From: Eucommia ulmoides
Lineage: Eukaryota; Streptophyta; Magnoliopsida; Garryales; Eucommiaceae
Assembly: GCA_016647705.1 (NCBI GenBank)
Contig: CM028335.1
Span: forward strand, 15,645,905-15,709,904
Length of the DNA: 64,000 bases
Direction: 5' to 3'
In this document: positions 9,671-22,542 of the stretch, piece after piece
Layout of the letters: each line of letters opens with the position of its first letter
Numbering within the stretch: the first letter of the stretch is position 1
The notes under the pieces: generated by a model
What the model was told of the DNA's origin: nothing
The model's database searches: none
What the model saw: the letters and a program-made list of their open reading frames with translations, nothing else
Program-made: the position numbers and the translations under genes

Positions 9671-12490
9671 TGTAATGGTCCGATTTTCCAGGGCCATTAG
9701 ATTTCTCCTATAGAGAATTCTACCTCAAATATTTCACGATTCATAAATAAATTAGTATTATTATTAATTCAGCTCTGATACCACTCTGTAACAGCTCTAT
9801 TTCCCAGGACCGCCACGCGATTTCTCCCCTCGGATAATTGAAACTAAAATCGAATAATTAGTATTTTATTTTATATAAATCTGGGAATTTCTACAGAAAT
9901 TATATTCAAAATTCTTCTCAAATACAAAGAGGATAGAAATAGATTTACTTATTGCAAATTACAAGAAAGGTAACTGCTTCAGGATGAGAAGCGCGCACTT
10001 GTGATCAGGTCCATTTGTTTTGGATTTTTTTTAATTTCTAAATTTCAAACTTTTGCTTGGATGGATTCATGATTAATAATTTATATATTTACATCACTCT
10101 ATAATTTCTCAAATTTTAATAATTAGAAATTCAAATACAATTTTGATTATCGAATTCATCGATTCAGTTTTACAACAGAAAATAATAAATACAACTTTTC
10201 CAATTCGAATTTCTAATATAATTTCTGGCGTCGTTTCACTCTCTCTGGGCCTGCAATCAAAACTATGGGGTTGTGAGCTAACGCTCAGTAGAATTTCAAC
10301 CCATCTAATACGTGTATCCAATCAAAGTCCAAATAAACACATAACAATCAAATCTCAAATAGACACATAAACGTGCGTTTCACATAATAATTATAAATAT
10401 TTCATGCGAACTAACAGTTATAATTCATCAATAATAATAACATAAACTACATAATAGAGAGATTAAATATAAATATTAAAAGGGTTAGAAATTCTATATG
10501 AAATCTGAAGTTGAAATTCGAATAAGAAATCAGAATAATTTTCTCGCCAAAAACCTTTCGTATATATATGTACTGTAATTTTCTTTTATTATATACATAC
10601 CTATATATACTTATGTGTTGGCGATATTTTAATCGCTTTGAATTACTCGCAAGTGCATGAAGTCAAGTTTTAATAGTATAGAAAAAGTAGGGTTGTCGTA
10701 TCCACAGGGATTGGTTTAAATTATCGTTAAGTACCGCAATTGTGGTAATCTAACTTTATCTAGGCGATCCAATTATAGGGTTCTTTTTTTTTTTTTTTTT
10801 TTTTTTTAGAGAAATAAAACTAAACTAAAATGATAACTAATTAAACTACAATACTAAGAATAAAATATATGAGAATAAATTATTTAGGAATTAATTTCAT
10901 TCACTTAAACGTGTTTGATTTAGTCTAGTTTACATTAACGTTCATTAATCTATCCAACAATCTAGGTGTCTAAAACTCACTCACTACCTCTCCCAAGTGT
11001 AAAGTGAATGAATATGCAATTCATGTCAACACCGATATCCCTATCTAGCGTCTAAACGATCACATGAGTCTTGCCTTAACCTCACAGATTGCACACTTTC
11101 TAATAATCTCCCGAAATATTAGAACGTCACGTTATGTTTAAACCCTAGTCCGAATCCGGGGTTACCTCTCCCGAGTGTTAAACCCTGTATTCTCAAATCA
11201 ACCAAAATATCATAACAAGCATATAATGGAAGTAAAAGAAAGGTAAACACAATTGAATAAGGATGAACAACCAATAACGAAACAACGATTTACTCAAACA
11301 ACATACTTTGTAAACTATATCAATCTCTAAATAATATATGTTTAGCTCATGGCCATAACCAAATATTCAACTAAAAATGAGATAAGCATGATCAAACAAC
11401 AAATAAAAGTTAAGAAATAAAGAGAGAAACAAGGGAGAATGGCCGATATCTGAAGAATGAATGGTTCCATGTCTGTAAAATCCTCTCCGATCTTGTTTCC
11501 TCTTCTCCAATTATGTGTTCCTCTTGTTTGGTCTGATCTATAGCTCCCCAAAAACTCTCCAAAAAATGTTCTTGATAGGTGTAGGAATGAGGAAAAACAA
11601 ATAGAGGTCCAAAATATCTCAAAAATATCTGAAAATATTTTTCCAGCTGGTGTCGGGTCGCTGTAGCGATGGGAAGGCAGAAACTCACTACTAAAATGGT
11701 GCTGCAACTATCAAATTATCGTTGCAGCGATGGAAATTATCACTGCAATGATGCTCATGGCAGTGCCGACATCAAGTTCTTCTTTTGGTCGTATCTTTCA
11801 CGTCCAAACTTTGATTGAGGTGATTCAAAAACCTATGGAAAACTAAGATGTAGATATAAAACTTCCATGTTTTGAGATTTTATAAAATAGGATTGAATTA
11901 TGGTAAAAAAAATGGTCTTGAAGTTACAACAGTTTCACATATTTTGCACCGTTTCTCCCATTTATTTATAAATCTACAAAACAACACAAAAACATATTAA
12001 ATTAACAAAAATACTTGAAAACACACAAATATTTGAATATAAAAGTACTTGATTTGTTGATAATTAAACCACTCATCATTATGCATACTTTACTTCTCCC
12101 CTAAATTGTCACTTTCGTTTTGTTTTTTTTTCATGAATATAATTCTGACTTCCTTATATAGTGATCTCATTTTATTAGCATATATATGTGTGTGTGTGTG
12201 TGTGTGTGGCTAATATTGGTTTCCTTCCTAAGGAAGGAAATCAAGTTAGCCATTTTTTTATTTTTTATTTTTATTTACACAACGCCCCTTTAAAATAAAA
12301 TAAAAATATTAATTAGATCCCAAAATTCTTAAAAATATATTTTAAATAACACAATAATCTCAAAACTTTTAAACATCAATTTAAAATTAACATTTAACCC
12401 CCAAAAATTATCAAATATTATTTAGACCACAAATTTACAAAACAGTCGAAAAATAATATTTTCAAAAATATAAATTGTTAGGGTATTACA
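9671..12490 (-). mobile_element. Truncated LTR retrotransposon, host of a nested solo LTR
   Basis: Borders are set by a perfect duplication, CATCA at 9666-9670 and 12491-12495. On the plus strand it consists of a truncated LTR piece (TGTAATGGTCCGATTTTCC, from 9671), a primer-binding site in reverse (GCTCTGATACCA at 9772-9783, complement of TGGTATCAGAGC), then the other LTR from 9787 (TGTAACAGCTC) to 12490 (GGGTATTACA). The element therefore points leftward and has lost almost all its interior. Without the nested insertion, the right LTR is about 1.23 kb. The same LTR family occurs at 62604-64000. Confidence 0.85.
10616..12078 (+). mobile_element. Solo LTR, 1463 bp, Athila-like
   Basis: Starts TGTTGGCGATATTTTAATCGC, ends CCACTCATCA, and has a perfect 5-bp duplication TTATG at 10611-10615 and 12079-12083. 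The segment CGCAAGTGCATGAAG ... ATAGTATAGAAAAAG ... TATCCACAGGGATTGG (10650-10715) resembles a motif I associate with Athila-type Ty3/gypsy LTRs; this is recall, not a search. It sits inside the LTR of the element at 9671-12490, so it is the younger insertion. No gene inside. Confidence 0.85.
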
Positions 12491-12999
12491 CATCAAGTTA
12501 TGGTTAAGTCAAGGCATTAATGTCATAAATGACTATTACTGGTTCAATTCAATGTATGCGTTTAATGGCATTAAATGGAAGATTTATTTTTACCAAAATA
12601 TCTTAAGGGCAATCTAGTTACTTGAAAATAACTTGTGGTTACAAAACTAACCGGATCAATTTTCATCACATCGATACATTATTTACCTTTCAAATCAAGG
12701 TCAAGTCATGGTATTAAATGACTTGAATGAGCATTAATGACTCCATGCAATGTGTGCATTTAATGACATTAAATGAATAAGATATTTTCTAAATCAAGTA
12801 ATTCGATTACCATGAGTAACTAATAGTTACCAATCAAAACCAAACCAAAATCCATCAAATAATACATTTAATAGGCATTTAATGGCACATGTAAAAGCAT
12901 TATTTGATCATTAATGACAAAGATCTTGTGATCATTACCCAAATCCAATGATTACTTAGGAAATCTACGTAAATCTTCATCACATGGCTCTAAACCTAG

Positions 13000-14607
13000 C
13001 ATTAATCAACATTAATGGGTCATAAGTAGCCTAAATAGATTGTTTTCATTCAAAAACAGGCTTGGACATTTACCTTCTCTCTCTAGGCCTGAATTTCTCT
13101 CTCAGGTCTTAGGATTTCCTAAGCATTACACTCCATAAACACACTTAAATCTTGTAAAAAAGACTCCAAAATGGTGTTCTTGAGACACTTAGAACAAGAC
13201 CTCAAGAAGTTATTGAGGAACAACCAACATGAAACAAGAAGATTAAAAAAGGAGAAGAAAGAAATCACTTAGGGAAAGACTACTCCCCTAAATTAGGTAA
13301 GTATTCTCAAATTCCTCTTTGATTTTGCTTAAATACCTTTATATTACTTGTATATAGTATATTTAAGTTGTTCATAGAAGTTTAGATCATGTACATAGTG
13401 TAAATATCATAGTTCGTATCAAGAACATCAAGAACGCTATGATTTGTGTATAGCATCTTTGACTTTGTCAAAAACACGTGAAATCAAATTTCAATGAATT
13501 TAAAACAAACTTCTGATGAAGAACTACTAACAACTAACATTTGCTTTTTCGCACTAGCTTAGATCACAGTCTGGCACTAAGTCTCGGGCTTGAGGACTCT
13601 TTGTGGCTAAAATTCGAAATAAATGGAGGACCTCTATTTCTTTGAGATAAGTGTGCGCCTTCTTCAGAAAAAATTTCGTCTTCTTAGTTACGAGGATGAC
13701 TGGCACCCTATATATATTACTCTGTCAAGACCCTTGTGGCTAAAAGTTGGAATAAAGGGAGGACCTCTATTCCTTCGGGAATAAGTTTGCACATTTTTTA
13801 GAAACATTTTCGTCTTATTAATTATAAGTAGGTCTGGCATGTATATGACATATTCTCCTATCTTTTGGACTAATAAAGTAAACCTTAACATTAAACTTGT
13901 CTAAGCAAGTAAGTTCGGTTGGAGTGTTCTTGACAAAATCAACGTGCATATCCACTTACCGTTTATGTTATGATTGTTCTTGCCTTGTCTTAAATAAACT
14001 AAAAAAAGAAATAAAAAAGAAATACAAAAAAATCATCTTGTTGGGTTGGACTACGTTTTGACCTGATTTTTGTCAAAGACTAGGATACGTAGGCAGCCCT
14101 ATGTGGGTTCGGTCATCTGTTTAAATGAAAAAAAAAAAAAAACAATCTTGTGGTGAACTACGTTTGGACCTGATTTCCCGTTAAATCCGAGATATGTAAG
14201 TAACTTTTATAGGTTCGGTCGTCTACTAAAAATAAATAAAAATATTTTTATTTAATCTGTTTTATATGTTGCTGCTTTAAAAAAGTAAATTTTTCTTGTT
14301 TCCTTACATAAAAATGCATAAAAAGAGAAAACATTAAAAACAGGAATTATTGTGTTAACCAAAACCGAAGGAAGTTACTTGAACTTGTTTAAGTGTAAAA
14401 ATTCATTTGGACTTAGATACTGTCTTCGAACAGGTGTCTTGGGGTGCTTAACATCTTCCCAAGCATAACCTACCCCTGAACTTAAAAGAAATCTCTGGTA
14501 AAGACCAATTGTTTTTAAGTAAACAAAACTTGGACCATATTAAAAAAAAACAAAATGATTTTATAAAATCCCGGTGACATAGCTTACCATTTATCTCAAT
14601 GCTAGGT
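13000..14607 (+). mobile_element. Tat/Ogre-like LTR, 3' part
   Basis: Contains CTTGGGGTGCTTAACATCTTCCC near 14438 and ends next to GCTAGGTGGCGACTCC (about 14603-14618). TGGCGACTCC is the usual Tat/Ogre primer-binding site, complementary to tRNA-Arg. The same arrangement is at 25745-25930. Two internal duplications are visible: about 13589-13695 with 13730-13835 (shared GAGGACCTCTATT), and about 14050-14120 with 14150-14225 (shared GGACCTGATTT, GGTTCGGTC). The left border is not resolved; it probably includes the 185-bp array. Confidence 0.65.
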
Positions 14608-17600
14608 GGCGACTCCATTTTTAAAATAAATCTCGGCCCCAAAAACGTTTCAAAATCAGCGCCTAGAAAAGCCCTCGAAGTATATTTTCTAAAATGAACG
14701 GATTTTTTAGGATTTTGAGAGGGGGAACAAAGCCTTGTTTTCCTCTTCTTCCCACTCTCTTCTTCCTCTGTTGCCAAAATCTGGGGTGCATCATATATAT
14801 ATGTATATATATGTATATATAATCGGACTCAGATTTTTTGACTTCATCCATAGCCCACTGGGTTTTTTTGGGAGAACAAGATAGAGAGGTTGTATAGTAT
14901 GGAAATCATAACTGGGGGGTTCTCTGAGAGGTTCACATCATTCTCCTGATGAAATTCCTATCAACTGGATATGTGGATAATCGTGACTCACTGTCACAGT
15001 CGGAAGAGATGCCTTGGAAAAATTATTTATCCTAAAAAGGTAAAATTAGAATTGTCTAATTTTAATTGATTAATTAATTAATTGTTTCTACCATTCAGCC
15101 TTTTATATAAACCTAATAGGTCACACACAATGAGAAACAAAAGTTCGAAAAAAGCTTTAAAAAATAATGGGTAATAATGTTGAACTATTTAGAAGTTCAG
15201 GGACCAAAGTGAAATTATGAAAGGAAGGGGTCCAGAATTTTGAACCATAGACAATGTCCATAAATAGGGAAATCCATAGTGGCCATCCATTATTGATAGT
15301 TTCATCCATCACAGATTTTCAACCACCTCTTTTTATTTCATTATTGTTCTAATGTTTTTATTTTTACTCCCTACTAGAATTAAAATAGATCTACCTTAGA
15401 TCCTTAAGGTTAGAATTAAATTCTTATAGATCTCAAGAATACTATCCTTATGGTGTTTCTTGTGTAGATACTGTTAGCGGCATGTCACTTGTGTTGCTTC
15501 TAATATAATTATTCTTGGTTGCCGAATCGAAAACAGATCGAGCTGCCCTTGGAAGAGCCTTCTTAGATCATGCCTTGGAAACTACCAGCATTGAGTATGA
15601 AGCACTGGAAGAGATAAATGGATTAAATATGATTTAATATTTTCTTTTTATATTTATTTTAGACTAATACATATAGCTCCGACTTTAAGGAACCATATTT
15701 ATTAAATGTGATTTAAATTTTTTATATTATGGCTCTCAAATCTAGTGTTTTTAATATATGTTTCCTTCAAGTGGCATAAGAGCCACATCCATAATTAACA
15801 CAAAATAATTTTTTGGTTATGTTTTACGGAATATTGGATCATAGTAAGATTGAAAAAAAAAAATTATTTTTGGATATTCCCGCAAACAATAGAGAAAACA
15901 TATAGATCTGAAAGAGTTTCTAATTAATTTCAGAAATTATTTTTATTAAAAAATAAAAACTAGAAATTGGTGAATTCGAGGGAACCACATCATGGCAAAA
16001 AACCTAAATGCCGGTGGGAGTTCAAACCACACGACAGCCGTGCCATCACCATTGCTACCGTGCAACATCGCACACGGTGGTGCTATGCCATTAGAAACAC
16101 TACCATGACAGTACCTACCGACAGCAGTGCATCACTACCATGGTAGAGAGCCCACTGTAGCAGTGTGACAGTGTTTCCTATCTAGGCGACTCATTTTCGT
16201 TTTGGAAAATTCCCGTTGCCTGCAATTCTATTCAGCTTCTACAAGATTTGGTTTTTTGGGATATCTAGGAAGAAAAAGGTAAGAGTTGACTTATCTATCA
16301 AATTTGACTTTTGAATCCTGCCTTAATCAGATTTGATATCTTTTAAAATATCTTTTGAAAATCTTATCAAATCAAATTTCGTGTCTTATTCAAATTTAAA
16401 TTTTAAACTTTCTAAATTAAATATTTAATAAATCATATTAAATTATTATGAGATAATAATTTATAGATAATGATTATTATTTATTTTAAGTTTGATATTA
16501 TCCATATTTAAATTTAAAATCTTTTTTAATTCTTTTTAATAGATATAGGCTTTAAATTTAAAATATGGAATAATTTTAAAAGTTCACCTGTTTTTTTATT
16601 AATTCGGTTTTAAGATTATGAGGTAATTTTAATATATATATGAAATTTGGATATCCAACTTTCATATTTAAATTGGATTCTATATTAATTAAAATGAGAT
16701 AGTTTTTAATAGATATAGAATATATTTGTTTGAACTAATATTCTAATTAGATTAGAATGATTGTTATGAGATAAGAATAATTTCCTAATTAAATTAGAAA
16801 ACGTTAATGTTTACGATCCAATTAGATTTTCGTAACATAATTAACCAGTTTATTTTTTTTTACATGATATGTTTTGTATAAGTTGATTATGGGATGATCA
16901 TGGATTGAAACCGTTTGAGCCATGTAATTAGTTTGTGTAATAGTATTAATTTTGGAGATTGGAAGGTTTATTCTTATCAGGTTGTAATTTATTTTATTGA
17001 GGGTGGACTTGCATGCTCTATTTCATTTTTTTTCTCCGTTGTATTGATCCCCTTCTTGATACTCTTTTCACTCTCTTCGAAATGTATCCTTCTCTTTTAT
17101 TATATTTATTGTATTTATAATTTGACAAGAAGAAGAAAAGACACAACAATAATAGGAAAAAATAAGAAGCCCAATCAGGAGTATGGAGCAGTGAAGGCCA
17201 AATCATTGAAATCCCAAGAAAGAAATCCATGAGATGCATCGACTTCGAATAAATAATTAATTACATAACTTAACTAACTTTGGCCTAGTGGCTTGAGTCA
17301 AATCGAACTATAAGCCCATGATAATTCTAGCTCATTTATATGCGTGTATGTGGCAATTATATTTACGTTGCTTTGATTTTCTCCCGATTAGTATGCCTGT
17401 ATGGGGTATTGTTTATTTTGTTATATGTATGAGTTGAATATTAAATAAATTAAGTAAACGACAAGATCTAAATAAATATACCTTAAATCAAATATTAAGT
17501 TGAAAATAGGAGCATATGAGATATGCTCGCCATGGTCTTCTACCAGGGGATCCATTAGGAATAAGGTTCCAAGAGCCTAAAGTCGTCCCTTAGTTGTCGG

Positions 17601-18271
17601 GTTGGGCCGTGTCCATGAATATCGAACTCCCAATGAACTTATCTTTATCATTATAACACTCAAAAAGTATATTAATGTGTTCTTTTAACTGATAATGTGG
17701 GGAGCTCATTGGGACTAGCTTGGATCATGCCAGGTGGGTGTAGTTTAACTAGGGAGATATACCTTTAGCTGTCAGGCAAGGTATGATCAAACTAGAGACC
17801 GAATATAGATTAGATCTTACTCAAAAAGTAAGTGGCATGAGTTGCCTATTTTCGATGATCAGTTGGCCCTTAACTGTCAAGCAAGCCCTCCTAAAAACTT
17901 ATGGATTATCCAACTCCCTACTAGGGACATTTGGAATATACCTATTTCTCCAGAGGAATGTGAGATTCAAAAAATTTAGTCGGAGTACATTTAGTTTCAT
18001 AAAATACCTCTGATCTAAAATTATTGTATACTATTTTTCTTCTTAACTTAAAGGTTGTATTTACTTTCTCTGTAGATATCATAATGTTAAAATCATTGCA
18101 AAACATTCCTTTATAGGACCTAAGTTCTCTGATTAGGTGAGAATTCTTAAGTTAGTTTTACCTTCTTTGAAATTGGATAATATTCCGAAGGGTCTGTTCC
18201 CACGGCATATGCTACCAACATTGATGAGCATGTCACAATCTAGAAATAGATAGATTATGATAAGCAAGCTA
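14608..18271. other. Non-coding retroelement-derived stretch
   Basis: No gene found over 3.6 kb. The primer-site-like TGGCATAAGAGCCA at 15772-15785 resembles TGGTATCAGAGCCA of copia elements with two changes, so sequence left of it may be an LTR and sequence right of it a non-coding interior (LARD-like). AT-rich; long Phe/Lys-rich frames (for example 16915-17232) have no domain signal. The origin of 17500-18240 is not recognised. Confidence 0.4.
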
Positions 18272-19560
18272 TGTTGACCCCAAGGGTGTGAACCCCGGAG
18301 ATGGAGATTTTGATGATAACAAGATATTTATGGTTTTGTATTTCATGTGTGTTGAGTATCGAAGTACAGGAAATGAAACGTTGGAGAAACAATACCACGG
18401 AGAATAATGAAGAATGAAGATGAATGATCCAAAGAATTAAAAAAGAAAATTGATAAGGTTCAGAAAGACCAATATAATGAAGATCCGATGATCAAGATTG
18501 AAGATACAAGCCAAAGAAGATAAAGACGAGATTCAAAACAAGACAATATTCCTTCCCTACAATTCAATACACATTGACTCTACTTGGACAAACACAATCA
18601 CACTTGCATCACTTATGTGGTCATTACTATGATATATGTGTGCTTGGAATGCTTATAGAGGTGTAAAATTGAAATTAGGCCAATGAGAACTAAGAATGAA
18701 TAAGAGTTGGTTGAAAAATAGGATAAAAATAAAATTTTCACGAATAGGTAGACTGGCCCCTTGTTTCAGTCAACCGATTAAGATAGTAGCCTGTGAGCAA
18801 TAGAAATCAGCCTGAACCAGTTGATAAATTCAGTAGTCAACCGATCACGACAGTAGGTTATGATCTGAATTAACAATGAGCTACCAGTGAAACAATTAAC
18901 TTAGCTAGTCGACCAATTAATTGAGTTAGTCGACCAATTAGACTAGAGAGTAATTTTAAACAACTAACCAAGAACATCGTTAATCGATTTTCCAAACCGG
19001 TCAACTGATTGTCGTGTTTTTTTTGTATACATTGAGCTAAAACAGAAATTCGAGCTTGAATTAAACACAAAATTGATTCAAATGTGTTTAGAATGTTAAT
19101 TAAAGTTTTATATTTGATTTGAATTAATTATTTGAAATTAAATGATAAGATTGATGGGCAAATTGTGAAAAATAAAGTTTTCATTTTATGCCCTAAAATG
19201 TAGCTATTTGTCTATCAACAGATTGTTGCTCAAATCAGATGAATTAGAATGTGTGAAATCATCAAATTAATTGTGCTTAACATTCATATTATTAATTACA
19301 ATAAATTCATTCCATCCAAGAATATCCTTGACGGTATCGTCTTTTGAATTTCCTTTTCAAATGACAAAACGTCATTTTTCAGTTCGTTTAGAATATATGC
19401 TATGGCAATAAATAAATTACAAGGACAATCAGAGAAATTTGTTGAAGTTGATTTGACTACACTGGTTTTTAAACATGGTTAACTATACATGACCCTATCA
19501 AGATGTATATCATTTGATTGATTAATTGTGCTTTGTCTTGAAGATGGATCTCTATCCACG
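18272..19560 (+). mobile_element. Possible copia (SIRE-like) LTR remnant
   Basis: Preceded and opened by TGTTGACCCC ... GGAGATGGAGATTTTGATGATAACAAG, a string typical around SIRE-type polypurine tract/LTR borders. It contains several GTCGACC/GTCAACCGATT strings like those in the copia LTR at 28730-28940. No target duplication was found, so borders and identity are tentative. Confidence 0.35.
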
Positions 19561-19985
19561 ATAAATATTATTTATTCAGAATTATTATTTTAATTGTCTC
19601 AAATTATTGTATTTAAACTTTTACTAAAAATTCTCAATTTTCTAAAAAGTGACTTGAGTATTTTGCCATACGATTCAGATTTCAAATTGATTTAATTATT
19701 CATCAAGATGTTGTATTTTACAATGTGTTGAATTTTAAATTGTGCCTTTAGTTCACGGGTAAAAACTAGTGTATATATATATATATATATAATAAAACTC
19801 AAAAATGAAAAATTAGTAAACAAACCTACCCCCAAAAAAAAAAAGCAAAAAAATCAAAATTAAAAATGGAAAAGAAAAAAAAAATTAAAAACAAAAAAGG
19901 ATGATATGATAATTTTATGGGCACATACTCCAACGATAGAGTGTCCCCAAGTATTATTGAAACTAAAGGGAGTGATTTTTGTATT

Positions 19986-20833
19986 AGGTCAAGTTTATCG
20001 TGTTGTTTACATCATAAATGTATTTTAAAAGGAATTTTATGAAAACTAGTATTTTTAAACTTTTTTACGCAACCCACGCTACATGAGGTTGGTAGCCCCA
20101 GGTGTAAAAAACATCAATTTCCTATACCAGGGGTTCACAATCTAGGGTATACGATCACTTTATTTATTTTTTATTTTTTAATAATCAAACTCGAGGTTGT
20201 GAACCCTGTGTTCTATATAATATATGTGTGTGTGTTATGTAAACATATTTTTTTTTATTGATAATTACATTAACTATCCCTCTTAAAATAAAGAAAATAT
20301 TAATTATACTCCAAAATTATTAAAATTATATTTAAATAAGAAAATAGTCCCAAAACTTTTAAAAGTCAATCAAAGATTAACATTTGACCCCCAAAAATTA
20401 TCAAATATTTATTTATACCATAAATAATATATCAAATAATCTCAAAAATATCAATTATTCCTTTATACCTTAATTTTTTATACTATATAAGACAAACCCA
20501 AAAAAAATTAAACTTATATAAAATAATATTCTCAAAATATAAATTTTTGAGGTATTACAATGGGTTCACAACCCCGGGTTTGAGTTTTGAAAAGAAAATA
20601 AAGCCTTGGTTATAGAATGGCTTGCATAAGTTTTAATATAATGTTTTTTGGGGCAATTTTGAGTTAATTAATGGTGGTATATCGATCTTTTAAATAAACC
20701 CAATTGTTTTATACATAAATTACGTTTAAAACACCCCATAATGCAGTTTACAACACTAAAAATGGATAAGTGAATAATTTTTAAAAAATCGTCAAAGTTA
20801 GCCAGATGAGCTATTTCTATGACAATGCAATTT
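19986..20833 (+). repeat. Dispersed repeat Q, plus copy
   Basis: This segment has an inverted copy at 26856-27293 plus 31404-31775, the latter split by the copia insertion. Shared strings include CTTTTTTACGCAACC, AACATTTGACCCCCAAAAATTATC, GGGTTCACAACCCCGGGTTTGAG and CATAATGCAGTTTACAACACTAAAAATGG (broken here into parts). Its middle (about 20218-20567, ending GAGGTATTACA) is also shared with the LTR tail at 12256-12490, so the repeat is composite. Confidence 0.7.
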
Positions 20834-21219
20834 TTTTGGGTAATTTGGAGCTAACAAATAGTAGTTTATCCGTACACAAAATAAACTCAATTTCTTTTGT
20901 ATACAATCGATGTTCAAATATTACTTAGTGTAGACACGACATTTTGACAGTCCAGCAAAATGACATTTTAAAATTTATTTTATTTTTATTTAAAAAAAAA
21001 TGAGAAAAAAGAAAATAAAAAATGAAAAATGAAAAAAGAAAAGAAAGTAAAAAAGAAAAAATAAATAAAACTGAAAATAAATGGAAAATAAAAGGTTTCC
21101 TTGTCAAAATGAGATTAGGTTTCTTTTTTCTTTTCCTCTTAGGTTTTGTTTCCTTTTTCTTGGCGAATTGGGACTAGGGTTTCCTAAGGTTTCTAGGATT
21201 TTTCACTCTCCATCCTTAT

Positions 21220-21227
21220 TATAAATA
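21220..21227 (+). promoter_or_regulatory. TATA box of the Tat-like LTR
   Basis: TATAAATA followed by GGACCATCCTCC. It lies about 290 bp into the LTR, after a run of AGGGTTTCCTAAGG-like sequence, as expected for the U3/R boundary of an LTR promoter. Confidence 0.5.
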
Positions 21228-22542
21228 GGACCATCCTCCTCATAGTTTAGACACAAAAATTCAGAAAGAAATCCTTCAGGAACATTCAAAAATTGGGAGA
21301 AGCCACCCCCTAGAAGAGTGATGCCCAAAACACCTTTTTGGGAAACCGTTTGCGAGAGAAAAAAAGCCGGAGTATTGGGATTCTTGGCCTAGAACAAGTA
21401 TATTTTTATTTTATTTTTTAGTTTATTTAAATATCTCTATAGTTTAAATTCTTGCAAACTTTATTCCATTTAGTAGTCCGATGACTCAATAAAAAATGTC
21501 GAGACAAAGTTCTCCATTCTCAATCTAAACCTTTGAGCGTTTAGACGAGGACACCATATCGCTGTATTTTTTACTTTTTGTATTTTCATTTCATTTTATT
21601 TATTTTATTTTATTTACAGATTCATAAAGAAAAACTCAAAAAAATAAAGTCGTTCGATGATCCGATAAAAACGTCGGGATGAGTTTCTCGTGCTTAAACT
21701 TAACCTCCGATCGTTAGGTAGAGGATATTTTCATTATTTATTTTTCTGTATTTTTTATTTATTTGATTTATTCTTGTTTCAAAAAAACAAAATCCAAAAA
21801 AAATAACAAAATATTTTATTTGTAGGAATTAACCCTTACGAACCTTAAGATGAATCTGGCGATTCGATAAATCGAATGAGAGTTTTTCGTGATCTCGTTT
21901 CCTTTCTCCGACTCAAGTAGAATTTAGAAACGAATGGTTTTAGAAAATCTCTTCCCTCAGTAAATTTTTTGTAGGATTTCATTTAAGTTTCAGAAAGATT
22001 AATTCCAACAAAAATTGTTTCCGCAAATCTTCCCTCAATTCTCATATCCATAGAATTTGAGGAAATTTCAAATGGGGACTTCTTTAAATTAATTGGGCAA
22101 ACTTAAAATAAATATTTTTTCGTTTAGCATATTTATTTTTGTATCATTTAAACTATATATTTAGGACACTTTCACCACTTATACTTTTATTATTTATTTA
22201 TTTTTCACGCCATTTTTTTATTTAGCTACTACGCGCACACCACTTATTTTTTATATTAAATCATTATCACGCATAATCACGTTAATTCATGTAATGTTTT
22301 CATATTCGATTCCCGTTATTTATATCGTTTCACATCGACACATTTAAATTAAATTCTTTAAAAAAAAATTAGTCACTTTTGCATAAAAAATAAATTCATA
22401 TAGATGTTAGTTTTTGCATTCATATTTTACTCTCATTAATCTATTTAGTTTGCCTATTTAAATTAAAGAAATCTCTCGGAAATATACATAAAACTCCCCG
22501 AGGACTATCCTTGTCAAATTCTTAATATTGGATAAGAGGTTA

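Larger units (their letters stand above)
9410..12960 (+). repeat. Tandem array of about 185-195 bp units, split by an insertion
   Basis: Units share TAGTTACTTG-AAGTAACTA, GGTTACAAAACTAACC, TTTTCATCACATCAAGACAT and CATTTAATGGCATTAAATG. Unit starts fall near 9410, 9593, 12615 and 12800. If the insertion 9671-12490 and one copy of its 5-bp duplication are removed, the second unit is about 196 bp and fits the series. The array lies upstream of the Tat/Ogre-like LTR end at 13560-14607, so it is probably its U3 subrepeat region. Confidence 0.7.

Noticed and set aside
9410-12960. Spaced repeats considered as a CRISPR array
   Set aside because: Units are ~190 bp with no short identical repeats and variable spacers, and the context is plant LTR DNA.
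14448-14851. Minus-strand frames of 62-109 codons
   Set aside because: They overlap the conserved LTR end and primer-binding site of a Tat-like element; no domain.
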